A program made the translations under genes and the position numbers. A stretch of DNA of 64,000 bases, taken from positions 1-64,000 of the forward strand of contig NZ_JAJEWM010000004.1 in assembly GCF_020687685.1 (NCBI RefSeq). The letters are read 5' to 3'. Shown here piece by piece: positions 16,231-24,567 of the stretch (the first letter of the stretch is position 1; the number at the start of each line of letters is the position of its first letter). The DNA comes from Tessaracoccus sp. OS52 (lineage in GTDB: Bacteria > Actinomycetota > Actinomycetes > Propionibacteriales > Propionibacteriaceae). The notes under the pieces were generated by a model that saw only the letters and a program-made list of their open reading frames with translations, made no database searches and had not been told where the DNA came from.

Positions 16231-17919
16231 TCAGGACGCGCGGGTCGCGGCGTCGGGGGCGGGCAGGGCCGTCAGGTAGTCGGGCTCACCGGGTTGTTCG
16301 CGGGCCAGGCGGGCTCTCTCCACCTGGGAGTCGAACAGCTCGCGGGCGTCGACGGGGTCCAGGTGGTAGATCTGCATGCCGACGGGGCCGTCGGTGGTGT
16401 GGATGGCGACGGTGGCCAGCCGCAGTTTGCGCTGCAGCGGCCCCTGCCGGATCCCGATCGACTGCATGCGACGGTGCGGCACCAGGCTGATCGTGTGGTC
16501 CAGCCAGCCGTGGTGGGACACCAGCGTGTGCTGGTCGAAGCCCCACTGGTGGCGCTTGAACCCCAGCGGCGTCAGCCAGCGGGCGCGGTCCGGCTGACCG
16601 TTCAGGGGAATGGAGTCGATGTTGATGCCCGGCCAGAACGCGCCCAGCACCCGGCGCACGTCGTCCCAGTTCCCGTAGGGCAGGACGATGTCGCTCTTCT
16701 CGCCGCCCTCCTCCATCCCGCCGAACCCGAGCACGGTGACCCGGACCCGGTACAGCCCGGTCAGGCGCTGCAGGTAGTCCTGGTGGATGGAGACGGCCTG
16801 GATCCGGTCCGCCTTCAGGCTCCTGGAGACCTTGGTGAACAACCCGCGCCGGATGTGCAGCCCCTCGGGGACACGCGTCAGCGTGAAGTCCCAGTTGTTG
16901 ACCAGCTGGGACCACAGGTAGCCACCCACACCGAAGATGACGCCACCCACGGCCGCGATGCTGAACCCCTGGCCGACCACGAGCATGACCACGAGGAACG
17001 CCACGCCGCCGAGCAGCCACGGCAGGAACGACGAGACCAGGACGCCGAGCAGAAGCGTGGTGGGCAGCATCGTGACCACCTGCTCCACCGGCGTCGGGGG
17101 CGTGCCGACGGCGGGCTGCGCCGTCGCGGGCACATCGGGGAAGCGGAAGTCGGGGCCGGTCAGGTTCCCGTCCGTACCGACTGGCGCGGCACCCGGCGGG
17201 GGCGGTGCAGCGTGGGAGGCGGGCGCCTCCGCGGCCACGGCCGGGATCGCGACGCCCGTCGTCTGCGCGAGGCTGCGCATCCGCGCCAGGAGTTGGTCGC
17301 GCAGCGCCTCGGCGCGTTCCCTGCCCAGGTACTCCAGCTTCTTGCCGCCGGCGCCGCCGACGTCGATCTGGACGCTGGCCAGGCCCAGGAGTCGGGCGAC
17401 GAGTGAGCGCTCGATGTCGACCGACTGGATCTTGGCGTAGCTGATGCGGCTCGACTCGCGCGACAGGAAGTTGCGCTCGATCCGGAACTCATCGTCGTCG
17501 GCCACGAAGGTGGTCGTGCGCCACTCGATCACGCCCCAGGCGCCCGACAGGACCACGCCGATGAGCGCCAGGCTCCCGAAGAACCACACGAACGGACCGA
17601 ACTGGGTAACGGACTCGACGCCGTTCTCCGCCACCTCTCGACCGACGACGAACACCAGTCCGAACAGCGCGATCCAGCTCTTGGCGAGTCCGGTGAGCGG
17701 GTGGGGCCGCTCGACGGCCTTCCCGAGTGGGGGCACTTGACCTGGAGCGGGGTGGCGCGGCGCCGGGTACGGCGGGCCGGACGTCGGGTGGTGGAGTGCG
17801 GGGGCCCCGGGCGGGTACCGGGGTGCCGGGACCTGGGGTGCCGGGTGGGAAGGGTCGGGAGCCGGGGGACCGGGCGGCGGGTACTGGGGCGGGGGCCAGT
17901 TGCGGGGGTCCGAGGTCAT
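16231..17919 (-). CDS. YdbT-like membrane protein with repeated bacterial PH domains
   Basis: A 562-residue protein. A proline-rich cytoplasmic N-terminus (about 1-75) leads to paired membrane helices (about 85-145), a bacterial PH (bPH2) domain (TTFVADDDEFRIERNFLSRESSRISYAKIQSVDIERSL), another helix pair (about 285-345), and two more PH-like segments (FTLTRVPEGLHIRRGLFTKVSRSL and GFDQHTLVSHHGWLDHTISLVPHRRMQSI). This order matches YdbT-type proteins paired with YdbS. Its start overlaps the stop of the previous gene (ATGA at 17919), so it belongs to a coupled three-gene operon. The function is unproven; related proteins in Bacillus affect antimicrobial resistance. Confidence 0.8.
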   Translation of the reverse strand: MTSDPRNWPPPQYPPPGPPAPDPSHPAPQVPAPRYPPGAPALHHPTSGPPYPAPRHPAPGQVPPLGKAVERPHPLTGLAKSWIALFGLVFVVGREVAENGVESVTQFGPFVWFFGSLALIGVVLSGAWGVIEWRTTTFVADDDEFRIERNFLSRESSRISYAKIQSVDIERSLVARLLGLASVQIDVGGAGGKKLEYLGRERAEALRDQLLARMRSLAQTTGVAIPAVAAEAPASHAAPPPPGAAPVGTDGNLTGPDFRFPDVPATAQPAVGTPPTPVEQVVTMLPTTLLLGVLVSSFLPWLLGGVAFLVVMLVVGQGFSIAAVGGVIFGVGGYLWSQLVNNWDFTLTRVPEGLHIRRGLFTKVSRSLKADRIQAVSIHQDYLQRLTGLYRVRVTVLGFGGMEEGGEKSDIVLPYGNWDDVRRVLGAFWPGINIDSIPLNGQPDRARWLTPLGFKRHQWGFDQHTLVSHHGWLDHTISLVPHRRMQSIGIRQGPLQRKLRLATVAIHTTDGPVGMQIYHLDPVDARELFDSQVERARLAREQPGEPDYLTALPAPDAATRAS

Positions 17920-18416
17920 CAGATCCCGGCCTGCAGGAGTTCTCCACGCTCCATGAGGCGGTCGCGGAGGGCCGCGGCGTCGTCGCGGCTCAATCCGGGA
18001 ATGGTGATGGTTCCGCTCGTGGAGGAGGTGACCATCTCGACGCTGGCGAGGTCGAACGCGCGTTCCAGTGGCCCGGACTGCACGTTCACCAGCTGCATCC
18101 GACCGTAGGGCACGCCTGTGAGCTGCCGCCAGGCGAGTCCGTGGGTGATGTAGACGTCGGTGTCGGTCTCGGCATAGCCCCAGCGACGCACGGCCTTGGG
18201 CTGCCGCAGGATCCGCCAGAGCCAGACCAGGCCAAGGACGACCAGCAGGATCCACCAGGACGGCCCAGGAAGCAGAAAGGCCACCGGGGTGACGACGATG
18301 GCGATGAGGATCGGCCAGACCGTCAGGATGAGGATCATCTTCATCTTGAGGTAGTTCGGCGACAACGGCTGCCATTGCGCGCCCGGTGGTCGGAACAGCT
18401 CGTCCATGGAGGTCAT
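17919..18416 (-). CDS. YdbS-like PH-domain membrane protein
   Basis: A 165-residue partner of the gene downstream. It has two membrane helices (about 26-75: MILILTVWPILIAIVVTPVA, WWILLVVLGLVWLWRIL) followed by one bPH2 domain (TDTDVYITHGLAWRQLTGVPYGRMQLVNVQSGPLERAFDLASVEM). The single-domain protein next to the multi-domain one is the conserved YdbS/YdbT order. It starts inside the stop of the DUF1707 gene (ATGA at 18416); a second ATG nine bases downstream is possible. The two PH proteins probably form a membrane complex. Confidence 0.82.
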   Translation of the reverse strand: MTSMDELFRPPGAQWQPLSPNYLKMKMILILTVWPILIAIVVTPVAFLLPGPSWWILLVVLGLVWLWRILRQPKAVRRWGYAETDTDVYITHGLAWRQLTGVPYGRMQLVNVQSGPLERAFDLASVEMVTSSTSGTITIPGLSRDDAAALRDRLMERGELLQAGI

Positions 18417-19084
18417 CAGACGAACTTCTCGTACTTGCGTGCCCGGTTCGTCCCGGGGCCGAGCACCTTGACCTCGCCCATGAAGGAGGTGCCCTCGATC
18501 CGCAGCACGACGCCGTCGGCCCGTGGGACCGCCCCGTCGACCTTGTAGTCGCTCAGCACCTGGGTTAGGTTGCTCACCACCTGGACGCCCTCGGGGATGC
18601 GGATGCGCACCTCGCCCAGCATCGCCACTACCTTGATGGTGGTCTCCCGGGCGGTGAAGGTGGCGTCGATGAGGTCGATGCGCACGTCCCCGAGGATCGC
18701 CATCAGTTCGGCGTAGGCGGGCATCACCAGACCGCGGTCCGGGCGGTAGGTCGACAGGATGGCCTTGCCGCCGGCGAACATGTGCGGCGCCGCCGGAACA
18801 GAGCTCATCCGCGGGGAGGGGGACCCGTAGTGCTGCGGCTGGAGGGGGGAGCGCGGGGGCTCGGGCAGCGACGGCGCGGGCTGGGCCCCGCCGGGGATCA
18901 GGTCCTCGGTGAGGCCGTCGAGTTCGCCGAAGGTCTTGGCGTTGTAGGCCTTGCTGATGCGCTCGTCGTGCTCCTCGAAGGTGAGCCGGCCGTCCGCGTA
19001 GGCGTTGTTCAGCACGCGCGCGACCAGTTCCCGGTCCTCGTCGGCGCACCGCAGGTTGGAGATCCCATGGCCGCTCTGCATCAT
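18416..19084 (-). CDS. DUF1707/SHOCT-like protein with LiaF-like C-terminal domain
   Basis: A 222-residue protein that leads the PH operon. The first 50 residues (LRCADEDRELVARVLNNAYADGRLTFEEHDERI) are the DUF1707 domain common in actinobacteria. After a proline-rich linker, the C-terminal half (AILGDVRIDLIDATFTARETTIKVVAMLGEVRIRIPEGVQV) is the beta-helical domain found in LiaF and cell-wall-antibiotic response proteins. No membrane helix is visible, so it probably acts on the cytoplasmic face. The start is uncertain between ATG 19084 and GTG 19090. The context suggests envelope-stress sensing with the two PH proteins; this is inference. Confidence 0.75.
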   Translation of the reverse strand: MMQSGHGISNLRCADEDRELVARVLNNAYADGRLTFEEHDERISKAYNAKTFGELDGLTEDLIPGGAQPAPSLPEPPRSPLQPQHYGSPSPRMSSVPAAPHMFAGGKAILSTYRPDRGLVMPAYAELMAILGDVRIDLIDATFTARETTIKVVAMLGEVRIRIPEGVQVVSNLTQVLSDYKVDGAVPRADGVVLRIEGTSFMGEVKVLGPGTNRARKYEKFV

Positions 19085-19151
19085 GTCCACCCGCCCAGTG
19101 TAGGCGTGGCCGCCGTCCACGAGCGCTGGGCCACGGCTTGTCAGGGAGGGA

Positions 19152-21923
19152 TCAGGGTTGGTCCGGAGCCGGGCGGGTGGCCTGTGCCAGGAGTTCGACC
19201 ACATGGACGTATTCCCGGCCCGTGGCCCTGGACATCCCGATCTCGCAGGTGCGGTTCGACGACGCGTACGCGGCGAACTCGCGGCGGCCGATCTCCTCGG
19301 CCTCGGCCGCCGTCGCCGACGCCGTCAGCTCGGGGTGCAGCAGGCCCCGGTCGCCGGCGAAACCGCAGCAGTTCCACGCGGTCGGGACGACGACGTCGGG
19401 GCTGATGAACTCAGCGATCGCCACCAGGTGCTGGTCCAGGCCCAGTTGGTTGGTCGAGCAGGTGGGGTGCAGCGCGATCGACTCGATGGGTGCCGTCACC
19501 GTCAGCTGCGGCAGGAGCTGCACGCGGGTGAACTCGAGGATGTCGATGACGTGGATGTCCTTGTTGAGCGAGGCCATGTGGCGCAGCCCGTCGGTGCAGC
19601 TGGACGCGTCGCACACGATCGTCGCGGGCGCCTCGTCGATCAGGCGGCGACGCACCTTCTGCCGCATCACCTCGTGCCCGGCGCTCAGCCCCTTGGACTT
19701 CCACGGCGTGCCGCAGCACAGGCCCTCGGCGTCCATCAGCCGCACGGGCACCCCGGCCCGCGTGCACAGCTCCTCGAAGGCCCGGTAGACGCTCTGGCCA
19801 GTAGCGCCGAACATCGTCTGGATGCAGGCGGGGAAGTAGGCGGCGACGGCGACGTCGCGGCCCACCTCCTTGCGCGCGGGCCGACGGCGGATGCGTCGGC
19901 CCCCAGCGGGCAGGTCAGGGTCGTACTCGGGAACGGTGTCCTCGCCCAGCAGCCTGCGCCCGAGCCTGGTGGCGATCCCCGCCAGGGGGCCGGTGCGCTT
20001 CGCCGCCGTGAGTGCTGTTGACCCCATCTTCGCCACCTGTTCCCAGGAGCGGGCGGCGGCCTTCCAGGCCAGTTGCTCGACGGGGCCCACCTGTTCGGCG
20101 CGGAGGTGCCGGACGAGGTCGCCGGTGTTGATCCCCAGCGGGCATGCCACCGAGCACATGCCGTCGACGGCGCAGGTCTCGTTGTTCGCGTAGTCGTAGG
20201 ACTCCTCGACGGCCGCGGCGAGCTCCGCGTCGTCGGGGTGGGCGGCCAGCTCCCGGCGCAGCACGATCCGCTGCCGCGGCGTCAGCGTGAGGTCGCGGGA
20301 GGGGCAGACGGGCTCGCAGTAGCCGCACTCGACGCAGGAGTCCACCTCCGGCTCGACGGTGGGTTGCAGTTTCAGGTTTCGGGTGTGGGTATTGGGGTCG
20401 TTGGTGAGCACGACGCCGGGGTTGAGCATGCCCGTCGGGTCGAACAGGCTCTTGATCTCGCGCATGATCTCGTAGAGCTCGTCGCCGTACTGGTCGCGGA
20501 CGAACGGCGCCATGACGCGGCCGGTGCCGTGCTCGGCCTTGAGGGTCCCGCCCACCGCGAGCACCAGCCGCACCAGCTCGCGGGTGAAACGACGGTAGCG
20601 GCGCAGCGACGCCGGGTCGTCGAAGTGCTCGCTCAGCATGAAGTGGATGTTGCCGTCGCGGGCGTGGCCGAAGATCACCGACGACTCGTAGCCGTGCTTG
20701 GCGAAGAGGGCGGTCAGCTTGCGGCAGGTCTCGGCGAGCCTGTCCACCGGGACCGCGATGTCCTCCAGCAGGGCGGCGGACCCGGCCGGGCGGTTGGCGG
20801 CGACGGTGGTGTAGAGGCCCTTGCGGATCTTCCACAGCGCGGCGCGGGTGGCGCCGTCGGTGGTGAGCGCCACCGGCTCGGTGAGGGGGAGGGCGTCGAG
20901 GACGGCGGTGGTGGCTGTAACCCGTTCGGCCAGGCCCCCGGTGGTCTCGTCCTGGAGTTCGAGCAGGAGGGCGGTGTGGTCCTCGACGGCGAGCGCTCGC
21001 AGCCCCGGCGTCGCCTCCGGCAGCCCCTGGGCGACGCGCAGCGACGTCACGTCCATCAGCTCGATGGCGTCGAAGCCGGCCGCCACCAGGGACGGCAGCG
21101 CCGTAGTCGCGTCCTCGAGGCTGGCGAAGATGGCCAGGCCCGTGGCCGCGTGCCGCTTCAGCGGCAGCGTGCGGAAGGTGGCCTCCGCGATGAACGCCAG
21201 CGTGCCCTCGCTGCCGATCAGCAGATGGCGGGCGATGTCGACGGGGCGGTGGAAGTCGAGCAGGGCGTTGACGCCGTAGCCCATCGTGTTCTTGATGGCG
21301 AACAGGCGGCGGACCTCGGCCTCGGTCTCCGGGTTGCCGCGGATGCGCCGTCGCAGCATGAGCAGGCCGTTGACCAGGGTGGGTTCGTGCAGGCGCAGGA
21401 TGATGTCGGAGTCCGGGTCCGCGGTGTCGATGACGCGGCCGCTCGGGAGGACGAAGACCATCGACTCCAGCGTCGCGTAGGTGTTGTCGCGGGTGCCGCA
21501 GAGCATGCCGCTCGAGTTGTTGGCGACGACGCCGCCGACGGTGGCCGCGATCTCGCTCGCGGGGTCCGGCCCGAGCTTGCGGCCATGCCGCGCGAGGACG
21601 GTGTTGACGTGGCGCAGGGTGGCGCCCGGCCCGACGCGGACGCGGTCGCCGCCGTCGAGCACCTCGATGTGGCGGAAGGACTTGCGGGTGTCCACGAGCA
21701 GGTCGTCGGTGAGGCCCTGGCCGGAGAGGCTGGTGCCGCCCGAGCGGAAGGTGAGGTGGCGGCGGTTGTGGCGGGCCTCGGCGAACAGGACGGCGACGTC
21801 GTTCGCGTCGGCCGGGGTGGCGACTTCGGAGGGGACCAGGAGGAAATGGGAGGCATCGTGGGCCTGGGCGCGGCGCATCAGCGGACTCGTGGTCCGGACC
21901 AGGCTGCGCGACTTTGCGTTCAC
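19152..21923 (-). CDS. D-lactate dehydrogenase-type FAD/Fe-S oxidoreductase
   Basis: A 923-residue fusion. The N-terminal half is a PCMH-type FAD domain (RSGGTSLSGQGLTDD, GPGATLRHVNTVLARHGRKL, ATVGGVVANNSSGM) plus an FAD-oxidase C domain (LLEDIAVPVDRL, FGHARDGNIHF). The C-terminal half has two 4Fe-4S motifs (CVECGYCEPVCPS and CAVDGMCSVACPLG) and two CCG motifs (GLCCGTPWKSKG, WNCCGFAGDRG). This is the Dld-II/GlcD-GlcF fused architecture that oxidises D-lactate or 2-hydroxyacids and passes electrons to quinone. The GTG at 21923 was chosen because protein-like sequence begins there. It fits lactate use in propionic fermentation, although the substrate could be another 2-hydroxyacid. Confidence 0.9.
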   Translation of the reverse strand: MNAKSRSLVRTTSPLMRRAQAHDASHFLLVPSEVATPADANDVAVLFAEARHNRRHLTFRSGGTSLSGQGLTDDLLVDTRKSFRHIEVLDGGDRVRVGPGATLRHVNTVLARHGRKLGPDPASEIAATVGGVVANNSSGMLCGTRDNTYATLESMVFVLPSGRVIDTADPDSDIILRLHEPTLVNGLLMLRRRIRGNPETEAEVRRLFAIKNTMGYGVNALLDFHRPVDIARHLLIGSEGTLAFIAEATFRTLPLKRHAATGLAIFASLEDATTALPSLVAAGFDAIELMDVTSLRVAQGLPEATPGLRALAVEDHTALLLELQDETTGGLAERVTATTAVLDALPLTEPVALTTDGATRAALWKIRKGLYTTVAANRPAGSAALLEDIAVPVDRLAETCRKLTALFAKHGYESSVIFGHARDGNIHFMLSEHFDDPASLRRYRRFTRELVRLVLAVGGTLKAEHGTGRVMAPFVRDQYGDELYEIMREIKSLFDPTGMLNPGVVLTNDPNTHTRNLKLQPTVEPEVDSCVECGYCEPVCPSRDLTLTPRQRIVLRRELAAHPDDAELAAAVEESYDYANNETCAVDGMCSVACPLGINTGDLVRHLRAEQVGPVEQLAWKAAARSWEQVAKMGSTALTAAKRTGPLAGIATRLGRRLLGEDTVPEYDPDLPAGGRRIRRRPARKEVGRDVAVAAYFPACIQTMFGATGQSVYRAFEELCTRAGVPVRLMDAEGLCCGTPWKSKGLSAGHEVMRQKVRRRLIDEAPATIVCDASSCTDGLRHMASLNKDIHVIDILEFTRVQLLPQLTVTAPIESIALHPTCSTNQLGLDQHLVAIAEFISPDVVVPTAWNCCGFAGDRGLLHPELTASATAAEAEEIGRREFAAYASSNRTCEIGMSRATGREYVHVVELLAQATRPAPDQP

Positions 21924-22054
21924 CGCTGAAAGGTTACAGATGATCTGGGCCGGACAAGGGACGCGACCGGTTCTCGGGACGATTCGCCGACGGCGGTCAA
22001 GGCGCGGGGCCGGATCGCGCGAGTTGCCGCGTTCCGCTAAGCTGTGTGCACATT

Positions 22055-22128
22055 GCGGGCGTAGCTCAATGGTAGAGCGCCAGCTTCCCAAGCTGGACAC
22101 GCGGGTTCGATTCCCGTCGCCCGCTCCA
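22055..22128 (+). tRNA. tRNA-Gly (anticodon CCC)
   Basis: A full cloverleaf can be drawn. The acceptor arms are GCGGGCG (22055-22061) and CGCCCGC, the D-arm is GCTC/GAGC, the anticodon stem CCAGC/GCTGG encloses the loop TTCCCAA, and the T-arm GCGGG/CCCGT encloses TTCGATT. The 3' CCA is encoded. The anticodon CCC reads GGG glycine codons. A strong hairpin follows 10 bp downstream. Confidence 0.97.
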
Positions 22129-22137
22129 ATGTGAAAC

Positions 22138-22173
22138 AGCCCCCGACAAAGCGCGATGCCGAGTCGGGGGCTG
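22138..22173 (+). terminator. Terminator after tRNA-Gly
   Basis: CAGCCCCCGAC (22138-22148) pairs perfectly with GTCGGGGGCTG (22163-22173). It follows the tRNA 3' end at a suitable distance. Confidence 0.75.
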
Positions 22174-22229
22174 CTGCGTGCTTGGGGTGTTCTGCTGTTG
22201 GAGTGTTCTTGTCCTCCACTGGACCGAAA

Positions 22230-22258
22230 GGCCCCCGAGCCGCGTGCGGTCGGGGGCC
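22230..22258. terminator. Second GC hairpin in the gap after tRNA-Gly
   Basis: GGCCCCCGA (22230-22238) pairs with TCGGGGGCC (22250-22258). Its stem resembles that of the previous hairpin (CCCCCGA/TCGGGGG), which suggests a duplicated terminator unit. No T-run follows. Confidence 0.5.
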
Positions 22259-22606
22259 CTCGCCGTCGTGGGATTGCCCGCCCTTGACGGACCTGGCTTG
22301 TGTCGCGCAAAGGAGCCACCAGAGCGCACCAGACGGGGTGAACGCTATCGGACGTCGGCAACAGTTGCCACCTCTGAGTGACCGTCCTGCCCTGGGCTCG
22401 CCTGACACGCGCGGCTTTCCCCTCAGTTGCGGATCTGGATGAGTGAAAGAACCCGTCCCCGTCCCGGATTGGGCGGGCGCTCTGCCGCGCTAAGAGGACC
22501 CCGACCTAGCGGACCGAATAGCGCTTCGCTAATGTAAGCGTCGCAGTTCCCCCCGGGCTGCTCCTTCTGCGGCTTCCCCCGGCACGCAGCTGGATGCAAG
22601 GCCAGC
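22259..22606. other. Gap with no recognisable gene
   Basis: These 348 bp hold no reading frame with protein character on either strand and no tRNA-like fold I could complete. The plus-strand terminator that closes the interval at 22607 hints at a rightward transcript, possibly a small RNA, but no known RNA family was recognised. Confidence 0.4.
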
Positions 22607-22645
22607 GCCCCCACCGCGGAAACGCGAGTGGGGGCAGCTTTATTT
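22607..22645 (+). terminator. Strong plus-strand intrinsic terminator
   Basis: GCCCCCACCGCG (22607-22618), tetraloop GAAA (22619-22622), then CGCG, a bulged A and GTGGGGGC (to 22635), followed by AGCTTTATTT. This is a textbook terminator for rightward transcription, yet no rightward protein gene ends nearby; the adjacent gene at 22693 points left. Confidence 0.8.
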
Positions 22646-22692
22646 GGGGGCCGGAGCGGTCCGTCTGGGGTGCCGGCCTGGCGCCCAGTCGA

Positions 22693-23718
22693 TCACTCCA
22701 CAGTGACGACCACCTTGCCGACGGTGTGACCTGCGTCGACGTGGGCTAGGGCCTCGGATGCCTCGGCGAGCGGCCAGGTGCGCTCGATCTGCGGGCGCAG
22801 CCGACCCTCCACCGTCAGTTCCAGGAGTTCCCGCGTGATTGCGGGTTTCGCCGTCGCCGCCAACAGGCGCAGGCGGGGTCCGGGAACGAGGGAGAGCAGT
22901 GCGGCGCGGGCGAGGCGGCCGATCGGTCCGAGGACCGGCCCACCGTGGCCGGAGATCATGACCAGGGTGCCGCCGGGTCGCAGCAATCTGCGCAGCACGC
23001 GCAGCGGTGCGGTGCCCGCGATGTCGATGATGGCGTCGAAGGACGAAGGATCCAGTGCGGCGGCCGCCACCTTGCGGTAGTCGAAGGTCCGTACCGCCCC
23101 CAGACCAGCCACCAGTTCCTCGTTGCGTTCCCCGCACAGCGCCCACACCTCGGCGCCCCGCGACGTCGCCAGTTGCACGCAGTAGGTGCCCACGCCCCCG
23201 GAGGCGCCGATCACCAGCACGCGCCGGCCCGCGACGTCGCCGATCATCTCGAGCGCCTGCGCGGCCGTCCCGCCGGCCAGTGGCAGCGCGGCCGCCGTTG
23301 CGGGGTCGAGCGATTGGGGGCGGCTGACCAGGCGCTGCACCGGGCCCGCAACGTACTCGGCCAGTCCGCCGCCGGGGAGTTCGCCGACCACCTCGTCACC
23401 GACGTTGAACCCCGCGGCACCCGGGCCGACGGCGACCACAGTGCCCGCGACGTCCATCCCGCGGCCAGCGATCCGGGGCCGGAGCAGTCCGAGGAAGGGC
23501 CGCACGAGCATCGGGGTACCGCGCATCAGCACGACGTCGGCGGCGTTCAGGGCAGTCGAGCGCACCTTGATGAGCACCTGGCCCTCGCCCGGTGCGGGTA
23601 CGGGCACCTCCTCGAGTTCCAGGACCTCCGGACCGCCGTAGCGGTGCTGGCGCCACGCGCGCATCGCGGCGGGCGGGGACGGGGTTGTCGCGGTCACTGC
23701 TGCTGTTTCTTGCTTCAT
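22693..23718 (-). CDS. Zinc-free MDR alcohol dehydrogenase/quinone oxidoreductase-like protein
   Basis: A 341-residue NAD(P)-dependent medium-chain reductase. The N-terminal GroES-like domain has RSTALNAADVVLMRGTP and GRGMDVAGTVVAVGPG. The Rossmann domain has VLVIGASGGVGTYCVQLA and IIDIAGTAPLRVLRRLLRPG. The zinc-ligand cysteines of true alcohol dehydrogenases are absent, which places it with quinone oxidoreductase-like members; the substrate is unknown. Its start overlaps the stop of the HTH gene (ATGA), making it the last gene of a three-gene coupled operon under the operator at 24386-24447. Redox- or stress-responsive use is only inferred. Confidence 0.85.
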   Translation of the reverse strand: MKQETAAVTATTPSPPAAMRAWRQHRYGGPEVLELEEVPVPAPGEGQVLIKVRSTALNAADVVLMRGTPMLVRPFLGLLRPRIAGRGMDVAGTVVAVGPGAAGFNVGDEVVGELPGGGLAEYVAGPVQRLVSRPQSLDPATAAALPLAGGTAAQALEMIGDVAGRRVLVIGASGGVGTYCVQLATSRGAEVWALCGERNEELVAGLGAVRTFDYRKVAAAALDPSSFDAIIDIAGTAPLRVLRRLLRPGGTLVMISGHGGPVLGPIGRLARAALLSLVPGPRLRLLAATAKPAITRELLELTVEGRLRPQIERTWPLAEASEALAHVDAGHTVGKVVVTVE

Positions 23719-23939
23719 GGTTTGCTCTCCTGTGGGTACTGGAAGACGTCGTCGAGTGAGACGTCGAAGACGCGAGTGATCTGGAAGGCGAGTTCGAGCG
23801 TCGGGGAGTACTTGCCCTGCTCGATGGCGATGATGGTCTGGCGCGTGACGCCGACGCGGGTCGCGAGTTCGGCCTGGGTCAGCCCCGCCGATTCGCGCAG
23901 TTGGCGGATTGAGTTGGTGACCTTTGTGGGCTTGACCAT
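23715..23939 (-). CDS. Small XRE-type helix-turn-helix regulator
   Basis: A 74-residue DNA-binding protein of the compact Cro/XRE kind. SIRQLRESAGLTQAELATRVGVTRQTIIAIEQGKYSPTLELAFQI gives the five-helix fold, with the recognition helix at VTRQTIIAIEQ. Proteins of this length and ending (VFDVSLDDVFQY) are commonly found with small membrane proteins, as here. It is coupled by ATGA overlaps to the upstream membrane gene and to the downstream reductase. A 21-bp-arm inverted repeat over the operon promoter is its probable autoregulatory site. Confidence 0.9.
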   Translation of the reverse strand: MVKPTKVTNSIRQLRESAGLTQAELATRVGVTRQTIIAIEQGKYSPTLELAFQITRVFDVSLDDVFQYPQESKP

Positions 23940-24373
23940 CACGGCATGCCCACGCGGTAGACGATGAGGCGCGCGACGCTCCCGACCAGCGCGGAAAGCG
24001 CGAAGCCCAGGAACAGCGTGTTGGCAATCCAGAACCAGTCCGCCTCGACGGCGCAAAGGACGATCCCAGCGAGACCGGCGAGGACGAGGAAGGCCTGGCC
24101 GATCCGATCCCCGAGCTGCGAGATGTCGCGGTCCCGCTGGTCGGTCCTGCTGGCCCCCTCGGGATCCCGCAGGCCGACGGCCAGACCCCACGCGATGCTG
24201 ATGACGATGGAGGCGACGATGCTCGCCCCGATGGTCCACAGCATGATCGGCGCCCAGTCGACGTCGGTGAGCGGCCCGCCGGCCGCCTGCCGGAGCACGA
24301 TCACCACATACGCCGCAATGGCGACCACCGTGACGATCATCCCGACCCAGGTGTTGCGTTCCTGATAGACCAT
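23939..24373 (-). CDS. Four-helix small membrane protein of an HTH operon
   Basis: A 144-residue inner-membrane protein with four predicted helices (about 9-27, 40-64, 91-110 and 114-137) and an Arg/Asp-rich cytoplasmic loop (GLRDPEGASRTDQRDRDISQLGDR) in the middle. Such proteins often precede XRE regulators of about 70 residues in actinobacteria and firmicutes; their role is unknown. ATG 24373 is preferred to ATG 24385 because GGGAGG lies at the right distance. It is the first gene after the promoter at 24408-24436, and its stop overlaps the regulator start. Confidence 0.75.
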   Translation of the reverse strand: MVYQERNTWVGMIVTVVAIAAYVVIVLRQAAGGPLTDVDWAPIMLWTIGASIVASIVISIAWGLAVGLRDPEGASRTDQRDRDISQLGDRIGQAFLVLAGLAGIVLCAVEADWFWIANTLFLGFALSALVGSVARLIVYRVGMP

Positions 24374-24385
24374 CTGGCCTCCCAT

Positions 24386-24447
24386 GTAAGAAATTCTTGA
24401 CACCACGACTGTAGAAGGCTCCACCTGTGATGTCAAGGATTCTTTAC
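24386..24447 (-). promoter_or_regulatory. Promoter with long inverted-repeat operator for the HTH operon
   Basis: Reading leftward, a -35 TTGACA (24431-24436, minus strand) and -10 TACAGT (24408-24413) are separated by 17 bp. Two 21-bp arms flank the -10: plus-strand 24386-24406 and 24427-24447 are inverted copies matching at 17 of 21 positions, sharing the core AAGAATTCTTGACA-like words. One arm covers the -35 and the other the transcription start, an ideal layout for autorepression by the operon's own regulator. Confidence 0.7.
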
Positions 24448-24567
24448 TTCGGGTCGCGGCGAAGCAGCCGTCCCGCTGTTCCACATGGACCCGCGTGGCG
24501 TCGCCGTGCAGCCTCTGGCTAGGCTGACAAGGACTTACCCCACGGAACCCAAGGAAGGGACCAAATC

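Noticed and set aside
16185-16260. Gene-end duplication as a mobile element (GTTGGTGC-CTCAGG repeated at about 16189 and 16223)
   Set aside because: It is a short imperfect tandem copy of the PH-gene stop region, best explained by local slippage.
23715-23939. Prophage repressor
   Set aside because: The HTH protein looks Cro-like, but no integrase, phage gene or attachment-site duplication at the nearby tRNA-Gly is visible.
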